Assembly (NCBI GenBank): GCA_023159155.1
Contig: JAJNNX010000027.1
Coordinates: 124,001-188,000, forward strand
Length of the DNA: 64,000 nt
Direction: 5' to 3'
Origin: Ustulina deusta
Taxonomy: Eukaryota; Ascomycota; Sordariomycetes; Xylariales; Xylariaceae
Both the position numbers and the translations under genes were made by a program. Under the pieces are notes generated by a model that ran no database searches, had not been told where the DNA came from, and saw nothing but the letters and a program-made list of their open reading frames with translations. The stretch's first letter is position 1; every line of letters begins with the position of its first letter. Positions 57,474-64,000 of the stretch are shown one piece after another.

Positions 57474-60400
57474 AATAAACCAAATCAAAAATTATTATTA
57501 GGTTTGTTTTATTTTTTGCGTTATATTTTAATACAAATAAAATTTTTACTTTTTTGAATTAAATAATAAATATTAAAAAAAAAAGTTAGTTTATCCTATA
57601 CTAATTTAATTAGTGCTTTATTTTTTATAAATATTTTTAAATTAAAAGCTTGTTTAGTAATTATTAAAAGATCTAATTAAATAAGTTTAAAATAGGTATA
57701 TAAAAATTAATACTTAAAAAAAAAAAAATCTAAATCGAATAAAAGTATTTTTTATTTTTACTAGTTTGCCTAATTTAATTTTTTATAATCTATTTTAATT
57801 TTAAAAATAAATATATAAGTTTTTTTTAATATTAAGTAATAACTAGTTTTTTATTTATTAATATTTTATTTAAACTAAAACTAATACTTTTTATTAAAGA
57901 AATATTTAACTTTATAAAATACTAATTTATAATAATCTTTTTTAGTAATATAAACTAGCAAGTATATATAATAACTAAAAAGAACTTTTTTTTAGTTTTT
58001 TTTTTATAATTTTATAAAAAAACTATTTAGTAATAGCTAAATTAGATTTATTAGCTATTTTTTATAGGCTAATCTTAAACCTAAGTATACCTTTTTATAG
58101 GTTAGCTTTAAATATTTCGTATTATATATAAAATTAAGATTTTTAATTATTATTAGTTTTATTTAATATTAAAGTTAATTTTTATAAAAGTAGTTTTAAA
58201 TATAACATATTAAAAAAAATTTTTTTTTTTTGCTAGATTTTTTTATAAGTTCTTAAAAACTTTTTTTAAATAAATAAAACTTGGGCTAGTCTAAACCGCA
58301 GATTTTTTTAAATCTTTTTCTAAGTCTAAAATAATTTTTTTAAGTTTTTTTAAATATAAAAATTCTTTTACTTTAAAAATTTTATTATTGTTTTTTATAC
58401 TAGCTTTTTTTAAAGTTTAGAAATATAAAACTTTAGTATTATTTTATATATATTATTCTAAATAAATATTAATATTTTTAAGGTTAAATATAGCTAAATA
58501 AATTCTATTAAAATAAAATAACTTAAGCTTTTATATATATATTTAAAAATGTTTTAAGTTTTTAAAAATAATTAAATTATTAATAGATTTTATTTTAGAA
58601 TTAGTACTAAAAAACTAATATTATTTATAAAAAATAGCTTTTAGCTTTGGTTTTTTTTTTTATATATAAACCAATATAATTACTTTTTTTAGTATAACTA
58701 TACGTTTAAAAAATAAAAAAGTTAAGCTAATTTTTTTTTAAAGCTTTAGTTTAAATTGCTTTTGTTTGCTTTACATAAATATTTTCTAATTGTTTTTTTA
58801 ATTAAAGTAATTATTTTTAAAGTTAGAAATTTTAGATTTTTTGTTTATATTAATTTTTTGGTTGCTTAGCCAAAAAAAATAATATTTTTTGACTTTTTTT
58901 TAGTATTGTATTACTTTTTAATAAATAGAGCTTTTTTAATTAACAAATATTTGCTAGTCCTAAGCTATTTTTAATTAGGTTAAATCAAATTTATTAATTA
59001 ATACGTTATATATTTTAGCGCAAGTAAAACAAACTTTATTTATTTTTATTTAAAAAAAACTTAAGAAATTTTTAATAGTAATAAGCTTAATTTATAAGTT
59101 GATTTTTTTAATATAACAAGCTTTTATTTTAATAATTTTTAAGCTATTTTTTAGCTATTTAGATTATAGATTATAAAATTGTTTATAAGCTTTTTTATAT
59201 TTAGAAGCGCTAACTATTTCTAGTTTGGGTAATTTATAATTTATAAAGTTAATAATATTAGATTTTTTTATTTTAATAGTTTTTTTTACTTTTTGTTGTT
59301 TTTAGTATTTAAAAAAGAATTATTTTTTATAAAAAATAGTAAATATTTTTACTTTTTTTTTCTAGCTCTAATTAGCTTTATTGCTTTAAAGACCGGTTAT
59401 TATTTTAGTTACTTTAGTTCGTAAACTATAGATTTTTTTAAAATCTTTAATATAAAAGCTCTAATATATTAAAGCATTTTTATTATATTTAAAAATAAAT
59501 ATATATTTTATTTTTATGCTATTTTTTTTTAAAAGAAAGATTTTTACTACAATATATTTATATTGTTTATATTTTATAAAATATTTAATTTTTTTAGTTT
59601 TAGCTGCGCTTAATTAAGCTTTTATTTTAATTTAATAAGTTTTTTTTTACGCCCGGCTAAATTATATCTTTTTTATTTTTATTTAATTAATAGCTTTAAA
59701 AAATAATTTAATTAAAATAAAAAATTTAATTTATAAAATAGCGTAAAGCTTTAAATAAACTAAAGCTAATTTTTTTTAAAACATAAACAGTAAGATCAAA
59801 AGTAAATATAAACTAGATTAGTAAATATAAAGTTTAAACTTATAATTAATAAGTATTAGCGTATAAATAAAAAATGTTTTATAAGTAAAGGTTAGGAAAA
59901 AATTTTTTTTTTTTAATTTATTATTTAGATTTTTTTTTAATTTAGGCCAAATAGTATAAAACTTTAAATAAAATAACTATAAAAAATATATATTATATAA
60001 AATTAAAAGAACTATTAATAGTTTAAATAAAAAATATTTAATTAGTTAGTAATTGCTTGCTTAGTTATAAGTAGCGCACTTTTTTTTTTTTTTTTTTAAA
60101 AATTTTTGCTATTTTTATTTATTAAAACTACTAAAGCAGCTCTAATATTTTAAAACATAAATCAAAAATTTTTTTCTTTTTTATTAAAAAAAACTTTTAA
60201 CTTAGAATATTTTTTATTATTATTAATTTTTTAATTTGCTAGCTAACTTTTATATATATAGTTTTAATTTAGCTAGGCATATTAGTATTTAAATATAAAT
60301 AAAGCTTAATATTATTAATATATACTTTTTAGATTTTTTTTTTTATAATATATCTATAATTTGTACTAAAACTTTTAATGCAATACTAATAATTTTATAT

Positions 60401-62775
60401 AATTTTTTTTATACTAAATAAAGTTTTGCTACTTTTATAGTATTATATTAAAAATTATTTTTTTATTTTTAATATAATTGTATTAGTTAGTTTTAATTTT
60501 AGATATATTTTTATACTTATTGGCTTTTTTGGTATTTATAAGCTGTTTTTTTTGGCAAGTTTTTTTTTTTATATATAATTAGGAACTATTACATTTTTTT
60601 TTGATTTTTTTTTTGTTTAGTTACTAAATATTTTGTTATGTTTAATTTAAAAGCTTTATTTATAACAATCTTTATATTAGCTTTTTTTAGTACTAAAATA
60701 ATTAAATATATATTTTATTTAAATAAAATCTAAGCTAATAATAAATTAGTATTAGTTATTTTTTGCAAATTAATAACTTTAGTAGCTTTTTTTATATATG
60801 CTAGCTATTTTTTTAAGTTGGCATATTTAGTTTTTAATACTTATTTTTTTAGCTGTACAAAAACAAATTAAATACTTTTTTTTATTAAGCTATAGGTCCA
60901 TAAAAAATAAAAAAAACTATATTTAATTTTGGTTCTTTTTTTTTTAAAGTATTTTTTTAATAAGTTTTTTTTTTAGAATATATTATTTATAAACAATTAT
61001 TAAAAGTAACCAAACACCAAAATTAAGATTTTTTAGGTTTAAATAATAAAGAACTATCTTATTTTTTTAGTTATAAAAATAAAAATAAATTAGCTAAAAT
61101 AATTAATTATAATTAAAATATAAAATGTTTTATTAAAAGCTTTTAAATATATTAGTTTTATATAATCTATGCTTATTATATTTTATAGTTTTATAATAGC
61201 TACTTTTTATTTAATAGTTAGAAATAGTTTAGATTTAACTTTAGTATAAATATAATATTATTTATAGTATTTATTTATATTTAAAAATCAAAAGGGCTAC
61301 TAAAAGTAAGTTTATAGGTTGCGGAAAATTATTAAAATGCTAAAATGTCTATAGTAATTATAAGCTTATTTTAAGGCAGTATTAATTTTATAAAATAATA
61401 GGTATTTAAAAAAATGGCTATTTTGTTTTTTTTAATAAAAATATTTATTAATAATCTAGTAATAAAATAAGTTTTAGATTATATAATAGTATTTATTTAA
61501 AAAAAGGTTTTTTTATATTTTATAACTTAAAATTATAACTTTTATAATGTTTTTATATTATAGATAAGCTAAATAATCTTTAGAAAAGTTTTTTAAGTTT
61601 TTATTAATTAAATTAATAAAAATAAATAAAAAGATATTTAAACTGTTTTTTTTTTTTTTTAAATATAAAAAAAAAAGCTAAATATTAGTAAGGTTAATTA
61701 TAAAAAAAAGCAATTTTTTAGAATTAAATCGCTTAATAAATATATAAGTTAGTTTATTAATCTAGGACAATCTATTTATAATTTTAATAATTTTGGAAAT
61801 ATTTGGACAATAATATATAACAAACTAATATTTTTTTAACTACTCGATCTATATAGCGATTTTTTTTTAAGCTTTTAATTTAATTCTTAAAATATTTATT
61901 AAGTTATAATAATTTATATATAATATAATTAAAAACTAAGATTTAATAACTAGCTAGCAATATTTTGCTAAACAGTAGACTATTTCTAAAGTTTTTTTTT
62001 TTTTAATATTATATTTTGTTTTTAAATCAGAAAATCTAAATAATATAAATATAAGAATTTTTATAAAAATCATATTTTTATTAATAATTTTAGTTCTAGT
62101 AAATTAATTAGCTATTTAAAATAATATTTTATTTAGCCCTATTAATAAAGCGTTAATAATTAAATAATATTAAATAAAAAGATCTAAATTCTTAATAGTA
62201 TAGTTCTAGATTTTTTTATATATTATATAAAAAGCTTTTTGTTGTTTTTTTCCTTATTTAAACGGCTTTTTTATTATTTTCTTTTAAACAAAAAGTTTTT
62301 TTTTTAAAGTTATTCCTAGAACTAATTTCTAATAAATACTTTTTAATATATTAATTAAGTTTGCTTTTTCTAAAAAATATATTTTAAAATATAAAACTAG
62401 ATATAAAAAGTTTTTTAGTTCTAATATATTAGTTAAATAATTTTTGTTTAATATTTACTTTTTAAATTAATTTTAATATTTTAAAAATAAATATATTTAT
62501 TTTTAGAATAATTTAAAGCTTAATATATTAATACTATTTATAAATAGGATTATTTTTTTTAAAAAGAGGCTAATTAGAATAAATACAATTTATAGGAAAT
62601 ATTAAGTATATAAAAAATCAAAAAAATTATTAAACGTATAGCTAGACATATTATAATTATTAATAAAAATATTAAAAAATATTTTTTATTCTAGGTAATA
62701 TCCTAAGAAAAAAAGGAGTAAAAAGCTAAAAAAATTCTTTATAAATAGCTATTTTCTAAAGCTAATATCTCCTAA

Positions 62776-62808
62776 GGCATAATAAATATAGGGAAAGCCT
62801 ATTATGCC
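62776..62808. repeat. 9-bp inverted repeat inside the AT-rich block
   Basis: GGCATAATA (62776-62784) and TATTATGCC (62800-62808) with 15 nt between, again in a patch less AT-rich than its surroundings. Origin unknown. Confidence 0.7.
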
Positions 62809-64000
62809 CTAAAGTATTTTTTAATTTATATATTAATTATTAGAAGTAATAAATCTAGTTTTTAGTTAATTTTTATATTTTATTAGTATAACTTAAAACC
62901 TATAAGTAGTATTTCTTTAAAAAAAAATATTATTAATTTTTTAAATTAAAATATAAAAAACTTTATTTTATTAATATACTAGCTATTAAAGTTTAATTAT
63001 AGTTTAATTTATTAGAATATAATAATATATAAATTGTTTTTTTTTGGCTTATTTTTAAATAAATAATAAGTTTATGCTTCCTAAGCAGATATTTTTAAAT
63101 AAATAAAACTAATAAATTCTAGTTAAAAAAAGATTTTAGTAGCAAACTGTTTTTTTTTTATAATATATTTAAGTTAATAAAACTAAAAAAAAATAATTAT
63201 AAGATTAGTTATAATAATATGTTTAATTAAATTAGTTTTTTTTATATTTTTAAGACTTATAATAAAACAGTTTTTTTAAATATAATATAATTTTTAAATT
63301 AATACTTGCTATTTTAGAATTTTAGCTTTATTTTTAATAGTAAGTAGGGATTAAACAAACTATATATTAATTATAGTTTAAAAATTTTTAAACAAAAAAT
63401 ACTATTTAGGTCTATGTTATATTTAAGGTTTTTTTTATATTTTTTGGCTTAAAAAAACATGTTTAAATAATAATAAAAATATAGAATTATAAAAAACAGA
63501 AATAATTAATTTTTGTTTTTTAAAAAAACTAACCAGTTTTATATTAATTACTAAATTTATATTAAATTTATTTTTTAGAAATTTTTTAATATTGTTACAA
63601 AAAGATTTATTTTGTTTTATAGCTACTAAAGCTAGATTTATATCTAAATAATTATTTAAAACTAATATTGTTTGTTTTTAGTTATTATATATATTAAGAA
63701 ATAAAAATAATTAATTTGTTTTATTTTTAATAATATAATAGAACTTAGCAAAATAAATTTTATTATTGTTTTAATTTAATAATTTATATTAATATAGTAC
63801 TTTATTATAATTAGTATTAAAAATAAGGATTATTTTTTTAATAAATAAAAAAAAAGTTTTATAAAGCATAAGTAAAGCATAAATCGGTTTTTTTAAAATT
63901 TTTATATATTTATTAATATAATTAGAAATAATTAATAAAAATAATCCTATATGCTTAAAGAATATTTTATTAAAAATAGTAAGCAGTAAAGCTTATAATA

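Larger units (their letters stand above)
54070..64000. mobile_element. Extremely AT-rich, ORF-less block, probably RIP-degraded repeats
   Basis: From about 54070 to the window end nearly every line is more than 80 per cent A+T by eye, with TpA very frequent and CpA scarce, and stop codons dense in all frames; only one frame of 61 codons exists, near the left edge. This is the pattern of transposon sequence repeatedly mutated by RIP (C-to-T at CpA) in Pezizomycotina. No element can be identified because coding signal is erased. The left boundary is sharp: normal composition ends at about 54069. The right end lies outside the window. Whether it is a centromere, subtelomere or an interstitial AT-isochore cannot be told. 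No telomeric TTAGGG repeat is seen. Confidence 0.75.

Noticed and set aside
54070..64000. Idea that the AT-rich end is a mitochondrial insertion
   Set aside because: Mitochondrial DNA would contain long frames or rRNA/tRNA genes; here every frame is closed and TpA excess fits RIP better.

Overview
The window reads as nuclear DNA of a filamentous ascomycete (Pezizomycotina, most likely a Sordariomycete). The evidence is short introns of about 50-180 bp with GT-AG (once GC-AG) borders, a conserved set of single-copy fungal housekeeping genes, intergenic DNA full of the small palindrome TAGGTACCTA, and a final 9.9 kb of extremely AT-rich, ORF-less DNA of the kind left by repeat-induced point mutation (RIP). 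I cannot name the genus. Exon coordinates were worked out by hand from splice signals and reading phase.

Layout. Positions 1-31.3 kb form a gene-rich housekeeping segment: SWR1-complex subunit SWC6/VPS71 (+), a small secreted cysteine-rich protein (-), a WSS1-type DNA-protein-crosslink protease (-), a small protein kinase (-), the KEL3/KLHDC4 kelch protein (-), the mitochondrial ornithine carrier ORT1/arg-13 (+), a TspO/MBR protein (-), the SERRATE/ARS2 RNA-processing factor (+), a RidA-family protein (+), a YeeE/YedE-type sulfur transporter (-), an intron-containing tRNA-Ser(UGA) (+), an MDR oxidoreductase (-) and PP4 regulatory subunit PSY2 (-). Positions 31.3-43.7 kb are gene-poor; one gene for a long disordered serine-rich protein (38.4-39.9 kb) stands alone, and two tRNA-like relics lie in the spacer.

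Positions 43.7-52 kb are accessory in character. They hold a small P-loop kinase, a decayed gene of unknown family with CpA-to-TpA-type stops, an intact secreted galactose-oxidase-type copper radical oxidase with an N-terminal galactose-binding domain, a decayed cytochrome P450 and a decayed aldo/keto reductase. From about 54.07 kb to the end of the window the composition changes abruptly to AT-rich DNA with no usable reading frame.

The genes are not an operon or an obvious biosynthetic cluster. Housekeeping genes are independent units with their own introns and promoters. The P450 and aldo/keto reductase relics beside the AT-rich block may be what remains of a metabolic locus. The clearest points of biological interest are the intact copper radical oxidase sitting among dead genes, the sharp AT-rich boundary, introns that split the catalytic codon of both the WSS1 protease and the kinase, and the micro-exon of the sulfur transporter.
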